The translations under genes were made by a program, and so were the position numbers. From Psychrobacter sp. APC 3281 (GTDB lineage Bacteria > Pseudomonadota > Gammaproteobacteria > Pseudomonadales > Moraxellaceae): 64,000 nt of DNA. The stretch is from assembly GCF_030407815.1 (NCBI RefSeq), contig NZ_JASDCS010000012.1, forward strand, positions 56,481 to 120,480, given 5' to 3'. Below, piece by piece: positions 56,350 through 64,000 of the stretch. Position 1 is the first letter of the stretch, and each line of letters starts with the position of its first letter. Below the pieces are notes generated by a model. That model was not told the origin of the DNA, ran no database searches, and saw nothing but the letters and a program-made list of their open reading frames with translations.

Positions 56350-56625
56350 TTATTGCGGACGGCCTTGACCATGTCCTTCAGGTTTTTTATACCCTTTTGC
56401 AGTCATACAGGCTTCTAGCTTCTTCATATCACTTTTACTTGGACGACTTTCTTTAGTCATTTTCACGCCAGCTCGTTGAGCACAGTCATCCATGGCTTGC
56501 TTCATATCCGCTGACATCGCAGGTCTTTGATGGTTGTGATCGCTTACGCCATTTGATGTGCCGCCTGACGCACAGGCACTAACGCCAACAGTAGATGCTA
56601 AGAAAATAAATAGTAATTTTTTCAT
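56350..56625 (-). CDS. Small lipoprotein, unknown function
   Basis: The 91-residue protein has a lipoprotein signal ending VSACAS (lipobox Cys18), a short polar region and a helical C-terminus with two conserved-looking cysteines (MDDCAQRAG, LEACMTAKG). It is rich in Met, Lys and Pro near the end (KPEGHGQGRPQ). No family is recognised. It lies downstream of uvrA on the same strand. Confidence 0.6.
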   Translation of the reverse strand: MKKLLFIFLASTVGVSACASGGTSNGVSDHNHQRPAMSADMKQAMDDCAQRAGVKMTKESRPSKSDMKKLEACMTAKGYKKPEGHGQGRPQ

Positions 56626-56886
56626 GGAGAGTCCTTAAGAGTTTCAGAGATCATGCAGGAGTGAGTAATGTCAATTTGTGTGGGTTATATCGTTATTAAC
56701 CAGTTGTTTCTATATCGTATATGTCTACGCGTCATATCTAACCATTTAAATATTAATACATTTAACTTTTAAGTATCTTTAATAAATATTAAGAAAGGTA
56801 ACGTAGTGAAGTAACTTAAGCCTTAGTTTATATATCAATTTTCATTTATAGCTTATAGTTTGTGCTTTGCCTTATACCAGCCCATA

Positions 56887-56920
56887 AAAAAGGCCACCCT
56901 ATAAAGAGTGGCCTTTTATC
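56887..56920 (-). terminator. uvrA terminator
   Basis: AAAAGGCCAC (56887-56896) pairs with GTGGCCTTTT (56908-56917). It lies 21 bp past the uvrA stop. It closely resembles the terminator at 56294-56323. Confidence 0.8.
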
Positions 56921-56937
56921 AATCATGACTAACGGTA

Positions 56938-59844
56938 TTAGCTGACTTCTTTCATACCTTGCTCAAGCATCGGTTTTAAGAATATACCCGTGTATGATTC
57001 TTTGACTTCAGCCACTTCCTCAGGCGTGCCTTCAGCGATGATCATACCGCCACCTTTACCGCCTTCAGGGCCTAGATCAATCACCCAGTCCGCCGTCTTG
57101 ATAACATCCAAGTTATGCTCAATGACTACGATAGTATTACCTTTATCACGTAGGGCATGTAGGATATTGAGCAGCTTATCGATATCATGGAAATGTAAAC
57201 CAGTGGTTGGCTCATCCAAGATATACAGCGTCTGTCCTGTATCGCGTTTGGCAAGCTCACGCGCCAGTTTGACACGTTGCGCTTCACCACCTGAGAGTGT
57301 TGGGGCAGACTGACCCAAACGAATGTAACTCAGACCGACATCCATCAATGCTTGCAGACGACGATAGATCGCTGGTATCGCTGAGAAGAACTCAACGGCA
57401 TCTTCAACCGTCATATCGAGCACATCAGCAATAGTTTTGCCTTTATAGTGAATCTCTAGCGTCTCGCGATTGTAGCGCTTGCCCTCACAGGTATCACATG
57501 GCACATACATATCAGGTAAGAAATGCATCTCAACTTTGATTAGACCATCACCTTGGCACATCTCACAGCGTCCGCCTTTTACATTGAAACTAAAGCGACC
57601 AGGCTTGTAACCACGAGCACGCGCTTCTTGGGTCTGGGCAAACATCTCACGCACAGGGGTAAATACGCCAGTATAAGTCGCTGGGTTTGAGCGCGGTGTA
57701 CGACCGATTGGGCTTTGATCGATATCGACCATTTTGTCTAAATGCTCAAGACCGCTGATGCTTTCAAACTTATCGGCAATCAGCGTTGAGGCATTGTTTA
57801 ACTGAGTCGCTGCCAATGGCATAAGGGTACGGTTAATCAAGGTTGATTTACCCGAACCTGAGACACCCGTCACACAAGTCATGATACCAACAGGAATGGT
57901 CAAATCTACATCGTGCAAGTTATTGCCTGACGCGCCTTTTAGCTCGATGGTCATAGGTACTTTTTTGGCTTTGGCCTTACCTTTGACTTCCACATCGATG
58001 GTTTTGGCTTTATGACGCACAGTTGGAATCTCGATTTTCTTCTTACCAGACATATATTGCCCAGTCAGCGATTCTTTGTTTGCCATGATGTCATCGACCG
58101 TACCTTGGGCGATAATATGACCGCCATGTACGCCTGCACCGATACCGATATCAATCACGTGATCTGCTTGGCGAATCGCATCTTCATCGTGCTCTACGAC
58201 CAGTACCGTATTACCCAAGTCACGTAAGCGCGTAAGGGTTTTTAGTAGGCGATCATTATCACGTTGATGCAGACCGATTGACGGCTCATCAAGTACATAC
58301 ATGACGCCCATCAAACCAGCACCGATTTGGCTAGCCAGACGAATACGCTGCGCTTCACCGCCTGATAATGTTTCGGCAGAGCGGGCGAGTGTTAGATAGT
58401 CCAGACCAACGCTGACGAGGAAGTTTAAGCGCTCATTAATCTCTTTAAAGATTTTTTCGGCGACTTCACCTTTATGACCACCAATCTTTAGCGTTTTATA
58501 ATAGTCCGCCGCATCACCAATAGATAGCTTAACGATTTCTGCAATGGTCTGATCATCAACACGGACATTGCGTGAGATTTCATTCAGACGCGCGCCGTCA
58601 CAGACGTTACAAGTGGTATCTGCCAGATATTTAGCTAACTCATCACGGACAAGGTTACTTTGCGTCTTGGCATAACGACGCTCTAGGTAGGGAAGCACAC
58701 CTTCAAATGGTACAGTCTTATTCGTCTTGCGGCCGCGCTCATCGGTAAAGTTAAAGGTCAGCTTCTCTTTACCAGAGCCATGCATGATGAGGTCTTGCTG
58801 CTCTTTAGACAGATCTTGCCATGGTGCATCCATATCAATTTTGAAATGCTTACAGACCGTGCTAAGCAAGCCAAAATAGTACGCATGACGCTTGTCCCAG
58901 CCATTGATAGCACCTTGGTTAAGTGACTTCTCATGATGAGTAATCAGTTTTTCAGCGGCGAAATATTGGCGTTTACCAAGACCATCACAGCTTGGGCATG
59001 CGCCGTATGGATTGTTAAAACTGAACATGCGTGGCTCAAGCTCAGGCACTGCCCGATCACAGACAGGGCATGAATGCTTGGCTGACATCACTTGGTTTTC
59101 GTCACCGCCTTCTTTTGGATTACCATCCATAAAGTGTAGCGTGACCAGCCCTTGACCCAAACGTAACGCCGTCTCTAAGCTCTCAGCGACACGGTTGCCC
59201 AAGTCATCACGAACTTTAAAGCGATCGACCACCACTTCGATGGTATGTTTTTTCTTTTTATCTAACGTTGGTAGCTCATCGGTATCGTAAACATCACCGT
59301 CGACGCGCACACGGACAAAGCCTTGACCAATCAGCTGCTCAAGCAAGACGGTATGCTCACCTTTACGCTCACGAATCACCGGTGCCAAAATCATAATCTT
59401 GGTGTCATCTGGCAAGGCCATGACCTGATCGACCATCTCAGTGACCGACTGCGCGACCATTGGCTCACCATGCTCAGGGCAATATGGCGTACCGATACGT
59501 GCATAGAGCAGGCGCAGATAGTCATAAATCTCGGTAATCGTACCGACGGTCGAGCGTGGGTTATGGTTGGTTGATTTTTGCTCGATAGCAATCGCAGGGG
59601 ATAGACCCTCGATACTATCGACGTCGGGTTTCTCCATTTGCGAGAGGAACTGACGAGCGTATGCCGATAAGCTTTCGACATAACGACGTTGCCCTTCGGC
59701 ATATAGCGTGTCAAATGCCAATGAAGATTTACCAGAGCCAGATAGGCCAGTGATTACCACGAATTTATCTCGTGGAATGTCTAAATCGATGTTTTTTAAA
59801 TTATGAGTACGTGCGCCGCGTATTGCGATATGGTCATGTGCCAT
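56938..59844 (-). CDS. uvrA: Excinuclease ABC subunit UvrA
   Basis: UvrA scans DNA for damage and loads UvrB in nucleotide excision repair. Two ABC modules are present: Walker [11 protein letters not shown] in the first and [10 protein letters not shown] in the second, with [12 protein letters not shown] and [12 protein letters not shown] signatures and [16 protein letters not shown] boxes. Zinc-cysteine motifs CPVC...CPSC and CEMC...CDTC are intact. The 968-residue length is usual. AGGAAA lies upstream. It is divergent to a YajR-like MFS gene, an arrangement common in Moraxellaceae. Confidence 0.97.
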   Translation of the reverse strand: MAHDHIAIRGARTHNLKNIDLDIPRDKFVVITGLSGSGKSSLAFDTLYAEGQRRYVESLSAYARQFLSQMEKPDVDSIEGLSPAIAIEQKSTNHNPRSTVGTITEIYDYLRLLYARIGTPYCPEHGEPMVAQSVTEMVDQVMALPDDTKIMILAPVIRERKGEHTVLLEQLIGQGFVRVRVDGDVYDTDELPTLDKKKKHTIEVVVDRFKVRDDLGNRVAESLETALRLGQGLVTLHFMDGNPKEGGDENQVMSAKHSCPVCDRAVPELEPRMFSFNNPYGACPSCDGLGKRQYFAAEKLITHHEKSLNQGAINGWDKRHAYYFGLLSTVCKHFKIDMDAPWQDLSKEQQDLIMHGSGKEKLTFNFTDERGRKTNKTVPFEGVLPYLERRYAKTQSNLVRDELAKYLADTTCNVCDGARLNEISRNVRVDDQTIAEIVKLSIGDAADYYKTLKIGGHKGEVAEKIFKEINERLNFLVSVGLDYLTLARSAETLSGGEAQRIRLASQIGAGLMGVMYVLDEPSIGLHQRDNDRLLKTLTRLRDLGNTVLVVEHDEDAIRQADHVIDIGIGAGVHGGHIIAQGTVDDIMANKESLTGQYMSGKKKIEIPTVRHKAKTIDVEVKGKAKAKKVPMTIELKGASGNNLHDVDLTIPVGIMTCVTGVSGSGKSTLINRTLMPLAATQLNNASTLIADKFESISGLEHLDKMVDIDQSPIGRTPRSNPATYTGVFTPVREMFAQTQEARARGYKPGRFSFNVKGGRCEMCQGDGLIKVEMHFLPDMYVPCDTCEGKRYNRETLEIHYKGKTIADVLDMTVEDAVEFFSAIPAIYRRLQALMDVGLSYIRLGQSAPTLSGGEAQRVKLARELAKRDTGQTLYILDEPTTGLHFHDIDKLLNILHALRDKGNTIVVIEHNLDVIKTADWVIDLGPEGGKGGGMIIAEGTPEEVAEVKESYTGIFLKPMLEQGMKEVS

Positions 59845-60512
59845 CGGTTACAGGTTTCCTATTTGCTAAAAGGGGATTGGGAAATATCTCAAGTCAAAAA
59901 GTAAATACAGATCAGTAAAGTGGTTGGTTAAAAGGTGAATAATTCTAAATTTATGGTGTTGTTATAAGTAGTGTCGTTATAAAGGGTACATATATTGATA
60001 AGGTAAAAGTTATGCCAGCCTAGTTATTCATTTTCTATTATTGTTTGGCTCTATATTGTTTGTCGTTTCTACGATTATTTTTATAGGACTCAGCAAATCT
60101 AAATCAAATCAGTGTTAAGTAACAGGCATCGTTTGTTATGGTTTTGACCAAAAATGTCATTTTATAGGAGCGTTCGTCGTTACATAGATATGGTGAGTTA
60201 GCCATTAATTGTGCTGACAACGTTTTACTTTATTGTCACGGTGACAGCATTATTCAAGGCATGACTGTCCATCTGATGCACTTGGTAACAAAATAATCTC
60301 GTAATATGAATGGCTTGGGTTAAGGGCGCATACGTTACTGCACCAGTAAGACAAAAGTTTCGGCAACCAAACGGCGAATGTCTTATACTAGGGGGCTTGA
60401 TTTATAGGCCAATGCCTTGATAAACCAGTAGTGATAAATCATGGTATGGCGCAAGTGTTAGTCGCGAAAGATAGCAATGAGCAACCAGCAATGATCAACC
60501 AGTGAGGCAAGT
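59845..60512. other. uvrA-MFS divergent region with short repeats
   Basis: This 668-bp region contains no gene. TGTCAC-G-GTGACA (60234-60246) is a perfect 6-bp-arm palindrome. A 14-bp tandem repeat, AGCAATGAGCAACC and AGCAATGATCAACC (60473-60500), lies directly before the MFS ribosome-binding site GTGAGG. No SOS-box palindrome was evident near uvrA. Confidence 0.5.
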
Positions 60513-61877
60513 ATGAATAGCGTAGAGAAACGGGCAATTCTCGGAGTCGGTGGCATCTTTGCCTTACGTATGATTGGCTTGTTTATGATTGTGCCGGTAT
60601 TTTCTGTTTACGGTGACAATTATGCACACGCAACGCCGTTTTTGATTGGTTTGGCCGTTGGTATTTATGGCTTAGGGCAGGCTATTTTTCAGATACCGAT
60701 GAGTTTGGCTGCTGATAAATTTCCGCGTAAGCCTATTATCTTTTTGGGATTGATATTGTTCGCTGTCGGCGGCATGATTGCAGCAAATGCGACGGATATT
60801 TACGAAGTGATCATTGGTCGAGCGCTGGCGGGTAGTGGCGCGGTCTCTGCTGTGCTTATGGCGTTACTGGCTGATGTGACTCGTGAAGAGATGCGTACCA
60901 AAGCGATGGCCACGATGGGTCTGACGATTGCGACCTCTATTATGCTCGCCTTTGCTTTTGGTCCATTGTTAGTCGGATCGCTCGGAATCTCTGGACTGTT
61001 TTGGCTAACTTCAGGATTTGCTATATTGGCGATGCTGCTATTGGTGGTGGTACCGACGCCTATGCGCGTGCTCAAGCACAATCTGGATAATAAGACCATC
61101 GGTCAACAGTTGGCTACTGTCCTCAAGATTGGTGATCTTAACCGCTTACATATCGGTATCTTTGCGCTACATCTGACGATGACTGCGATATTTGTGATAT
61201 TGCCGCACCAGCTCAGTGACGTACTTGGCTTGTCAGTACGTCAGCAAGGCATGGTGTATTTGCCGCTATTGTTTATTGGCTTCGCCATCGCGATACCGTT
61301 TATTATCATCGCTGAAAAGAAACGCAAAATGCGTCAGGTGTTTTTGGGTGCAATTGCACTGATGACTGCCGCTTTAGCAATACTCGCGCTTGGTAGTCAG
61401 GTCGGTGTTGGTATCATATTGGGTTTGCTGCTGTACTTTATGGGCTTTAACTTGCTTGAGGCGACGATTCCCTCATGGATATCTAAGCGCGCACCAGTCG
61501 CCAATAAAGCGACCGCGATGGGGCTTAACTCTTCTAGTCAGTTCTTTGGAGCATTTGTAGGCGGGGCAATGGGTGGTCTGTTATTAAGCCAGCCTAATTT
61601 TTTGGCGTGGGGCATACTGGCTATTATTATGGGTGCCGCACTACTTATCATTATTCCCATTTCTCAGCCTCCCTATCTATCGAGCACTACCGTTACTATT
61701 CCCAAAGATATCAATATCCAAGACTGGTCGCGACAAATGCTGGCAGTAGATGGTGTTGATGAGCTGGTCGTCATGGCAAAAGAGCAAGTCGCCTATCTAA
61801 AGTTAGATAAGACACAGTTGACGGACGATTCACGTCAGCAGCTATCGAGTTTGGCGCAGAGTCCGCTAGATATTTAA
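60513..61877 (+). CDS. MFS transporter, YajR-like with C-terminal YAM-type domain
   Basis: The 454-residue protein matches E. coli YajR in length and order: ~12 helices starting GVGGIFALRMIGLFMIVPVF, the D-R/K motif A equivalent SLAADKFPRKP, then a ~65-residue cytosolic C-terminal domain (MLAVDGVDELVVMAKEQVAYLKL) resembling the YajR YAM domain. It is an inner-membrane proton-coupled transporter of unknown substrate. GAGG lies before the ATG. Confidence 0.88.
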   Translation: MNSVEKRAILGVGGIFALRMIGLFMIVPVFSVYGDNYAHATPFLIGLAVGIYGLGQAIFQIPMSLAADKFPRKPIIFLGLILFAVGGMIAANATDIYEVIIGRALAGSGAVSAVLMALLADVTREEMRTKAMATMGLTIATSIMLAFAFGPLLVGSLGISGLFWLTSGFAILAMLLLVVVPTPMRVLKHNLDNKTIGQQLATVLKIGDLNRLHIGIFALHLTMTAIFVILPHQLSDVLGLSVRQQGMVYLPLLFIGFAIAIPFIIIAEKKRKMRQVFLGAIALMTAALAILALGSQVGVGIILGLLLYFMGFNLLEATIPSWISKRAPVANKATAMGLNSSSQFFGAFVGGAMGGLLLSQPNFLAWGILAIIMGAALLIIIPISQPPYLSSTTVTIPKDINIQDWSRQMLAVDGVDELVVMAKEQVAYLKLDKTQLTDDSRQQLSSLAQSPLDI

Positions 61878-62018
61878 TACGATATATAACAGCTTTAGGC
61901 TTATGTTTTTATATAGAAACAAAGCCAAATAGCAAAAATTGCACAGACAGCAGTCTCATAAACCACCAATATCAATCAGTAGAAACTAACTATTTATCTC
62001 TATTTAAAAGGAATTAAT

Positions 62019-62630
62019 ATGAGTAAATTTAAGATGCTGTCTGGTAATGTCATTGAGGGTAAAAAGAAGGCGCATCGCTCAATAACCAAGTTAACAGCAG
62101 GTCTTGGTTTATCAGCCATGCTACTAACTTCTGGTTGCGCCACACAAAATATTCAGGCGTATCAGAACACCACACCGACGCTCGACATGCATGAGTTTTT
62201 TTTGGGTCAAATCGATGGTTGGGGTATGTTCCAAGGTCGAAATGGTGAGGTCAAAAAACGCTTTTATGTCGACATTGATGCGACCCATGAGGGAGATGAT
62301 GTCATTGTCCTAAACGAGAAATTCTCGTGGGCAGATGGCACGAAATCGCAGCGTATATGGCGTCTGACTGAGCAGACAGATGGCAGCTGGAAAGGTGTCG
62401 CAGGTGATGTCATTGGTGAGGCTACTGGAGAAGTGGTGGGCAATACGTTGCACTGGAATTACTTATTAGAGTTACCTGTCGAGGACAAAACCTACAAAGT
62501 AACGTTCGATGATTGGATGTATCTTATTAATGAGGATGTCATGCTCAATCGCTCAGTGATGAAAAAATTTGGCGTTGAGCTGGGTAGCGTGACGTTGAGC
62601 ATGCATCGCAAGCCTTCTGATGTTAATTAA
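62019..62630 (+). CDS. DUF3833 family lipoprotein
   Basis: The 203-residue protein has a long basic N-region followed by a hydrophobic core and lipobox LLTSGC (Cys40). The mature part matches DUF3833: EFFLGQIDGWGMFQGRNGE, KRFYVDIDATHEGDD and VTFDDWMYLINEDVMLNRS. AAAGGAATTAAT precedes the ATG. The function is unknown; homologues are periplasmic lipoproteins. Confidence 0.85.
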   Translation: MSKFKMLSGNVIEGKKKAHRSITKLTAGLGLSAMLLTSGCATQNIQAYQNTTPTLDMHEFFLGQIDGWGMFQGRNGEVKKRFYVDIDATHEGDDVIVLNEKFSWADGTKSQRIWRLTEQTDGSWKGVAGDVIGEATGEVVGNTLHWNYLLELPVEDKTYKVTFDDWMYLINEDVMLNRSVMKKFGVELGSVTLSMHRKPSDVN

Positions 62631-62947
62631 AAACGTCTAAATCATTTGATAATAAATAAGGTGCTATGCAATATCGATAAAGGTGAAAGGTGTTCTTCAG
62701 CGTCTTAAAATGGCAAAATAGCAGCATATTTATCTATTACCTGTTATTTATTGGACTCTACAATATCGACTAGTATATCAAGATAGAGTATCTAAGCGAC
62801 ATAGACTGACGTGCACCATAGGTAGCCTATAGATATTTCGATAAAAATTGGTTAAAGTAAAATTATACAATTGATAGTATCAAATGATGCTATCAGATAA
62901 CGATTAAAACAGTTTATTAAATTATTCATAAGTAAAAGGACGGTATC
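62631..62947. other. Spacer before ssb, no recognisable structure
   Basis: This 317-bp A+T-rich spacer must contain the ssb promoter. No palindromes or repeats of note were seen. Confidence 0.5.
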
Positions 62948-63571
62948 ATGCGCGGAGTCAATAAAGTTATCATCATCGGTAACCTCGGAGCAGATCCTGA
63001 GGCACGCCAATTCAGCAATGGCGGTAGCGTAACCAATATCTCGGTTGCGACATCAGAGCAGTGGACAGACAAACAAAGCGGCGAAAAAAGAGAAGCGACA
63101 GAGTGGCATCGTATCGCACTTTTTAACCGTCTAGGTGAAATCGCAGCGCAATACCTGCGCAAAGGCAGCAAAGTCTACATCGAAGGTAGTTTGCGTACAC
63201 GTAAATACCAAGACCAAAGTGGTCAGGACCGTTACATTACTGAGATTCGTGCTGAACAAATGCAGATGCTTGATGGTCAAACTGGCGGCGGTCAGGGTGG
63301 AGATAGCTTTGGTGGTCAAAACCAAGGTCAGAGTGGCGGCTATAATAATCAAGGTGGCCAAAACAACCAGAATAACTTTGGTCAGCAAGCAAATAATCAG
63401 ATGGCACATCAAGGTGGCTACAACCAACCAGCGGCTCAAGGTGGTCAGAATAGCTTTAACAATCAGGCGCCTGCTCAGCAAAACCAGTTCAATCAGCCAG
63501 CACAGAAACCTGCACAATCTAAGCCTACAGCAATGCCAGATGGCCCTGTAGATGATGATATTCCGTTCTGA
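62948..63571 (+). CDS. ssb: Single-stranded DNA-binding protein SSB
   Basis: SSB coats single-stranded DNA and recruits repair partners. The OB fold is in the first ~115 residues ([33 protein letters not shown]). A long Gln/Asn/Gly-rich flexible linker follows (residues ~115-195), and the conserved acidic tip DDDIPF ends the protein. The 207-residue length reflects the long linker. AAAAGGAC lies upstream of the ATG. Confidence 0.97.
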   Translation: MRGVNKVIIIGNLGADPEARQFSNGGSVTNISVATSEQWTDKQSGEKREATEWHRIALFNRLGEIAAQYLRKGSKVYIEGSLRTRKYQDQSGQDRYITEIRAEQMQMLDGQTGGGQGGDSFGGQNQGQSGGYNNQGGQNNQNNFGQQANNQMAHQGGYNQPAAQGGQNSFNNQAPAQQNQFNQPAQKPAQSKPTAMPDGPVDDDIPF

Positions 63572-63595
63572 GGAATACATAATTAAGTAATGTTC

Positions 63596-63624
63596 AAAAA
63601 GCCCTGCAACTGCAGGGCTTTTTT
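63596..63624 (+). terminator. ssb terminator
   Basis: AAAAAGCCCTGCA and TGCAGGGCTTTTTT flank a 2-base centre (GCCCTGCA 63601-63608; TGCAGGGC 63611-63618). It lies about 25 bp past the ssb stop. Confidence 0.88.
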
Positions 63625-63633
63625 AATGCTTGC

Positions 63634-63740
63634 TATAGTTGATTCAGTTTAAAAGAGATATAAGGCAACTGAGTGCAGATGTAACTGTGATACTTCAAAC
63701 GAGGTTAAGGCTGTAGCTCTTTTATAGAGGATTAACTATA
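63634..63740 (-). mobile_element. 107-bp MITE-like element, copy 3 (inverted)
   Basis: Terminal repeats at 63634-63657 (TATAGTTGATTC...TAAAAGAG) and 63740-63717 (TATAGTTAATCC...TAAAAGAG) frame a 59-bp interior that matches copy 1 in reverse orientation with about 5 differences. It follows the ssb terminator. Confidence 0.82.
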
Positions 63741-64000
63741 TCCAGAAATGTAATTCAGTTGATGCTTTTTAGCATAGTTAAACTAAATTTTTATTAAAGA
63801 ATCTTTTAATTTATTTAATATGCTCTTAATTTTTAATCGAATAAACTTAAGTTTATTTATTATTGGTTTAACACTATTGGTTTTCACATTAGCTAGTATG
63901 CTTACTACCTTCCATACTCTATATTGACCGTTTATACCAAAAAATAATTATGATTAGTGACGTTTAGTTTTAAAAATTGCTATACTAACTTTATATGGCG
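63741..64000. other. A+T-rich end of window, nothing recognised
   Basis: About 260 bp with no reading frame of substance or clear structure after the third MITE-like copy; the next gene begins beyond the edge. Confidence 0.4.

Noticed and set aside
63131..63580. Minus and alternative plus frames across ssb
   Set aside because: They arise from the Gln/Asn/Gly-rich repeat codons of the ssb linker.
1..64000. CRISPR array, tRNA, rRNA, tmRNA, 4.5S RNA or riboswitch
   Set aside because: I saw no regular repeat-spacer pattern and no tRNA-like T-arm plus CCA arrangement; absence is by eye and not proof.

Overview
The window looks like a chromosomal segment of a gammaproteobacterium of the family Moraxellaceae, most likely Psychrobacter or a close relative. 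This is inferred from the protein sequences, the moderate G+C content, a spoT whose synthetase half is degenerate (as described for Acinetobacter SpoT), and the uvrA / YajR-like MFS / ssb neighbourhood. I see no rRNA, tRNA, CRISPR array, prophage or complete insertion sequence. Most of the window is core housekeeping sequence with a few accessory patches.

Layout. 1-3.3 kb: a partial, probably recX, reading frame; recA; a gene-free kilobase with two consensus DnaA boxes beside an A+T-rich block (oriC-like); then trmB. 3.5-8.7 kb: a DUF2628 membrane protein, a KefC-type antiporter, an unknown protein and a zinc-type CDF exporter. 8.9-15.4 kb: minus-strand gmk-rpoZ-spoT-ridA-priA block (nucleotide and stringent-response genes plus replication restart). 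15.8-24.5 kb: plus-strand ispH, a small membrane protein, a TesB-like thioesterase, a possible small transcript, htpG, a membrane-bound C13 (legumain/caspase-like) protease, S-formylglutathione hydrolase, a DUF2805 protein and rpe. 24.6-29.4 kb: three small unknown genes, the rpmB-rpmG ribosomal pair and a large Ig-like surface lipoprotein. 29.5-38.3 kb: purU, the YpjD-like/ffh divergent pair, tsaB, uppP, rsmJ, a small membrane protein, ubiA and a DUF4112 protein. 38.4-47.7 kb: an MliC-like lipoprotein, yjbQ, mnmC, a coupled YciI/coiled-coil pair, yciB, the PHP phosphatase rnm, a diguanylate cyclase and truD. 47.9-54.4 kb: a Rieske-FAD oxidoreductase, a GNAT, gor, the yjjP-yjjB exporter pair and a DUF503 protein. 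54.4-64 kb: an A+T-rich KAP-type P-loop NTPase that looks acquired, a small lipoprotein, uvrA, a YajR-like MFS, a DUF3833 lipoprotein and ssb.

The most notable non-gene structure is a 107-bp dispersed element present three times (24572-24678, 53935-54041, and inverted at 63634-63740). Each copy is exactly 107 bp, has about 24-bp imperfect terminal inverted repeats, and encodes no protein, so it is a MITE-like element.

No multigene novel system is obvious. The best candidates for something undescribed are the isolated KAP NTPase, the membrane-anchored C13 protease, the MITE family, the oriC-like recA-trmB spacer and the short transcript-like unit near 18.1 kb. Functions are assigned from recognised motifs and family memory only; no database search was possible.
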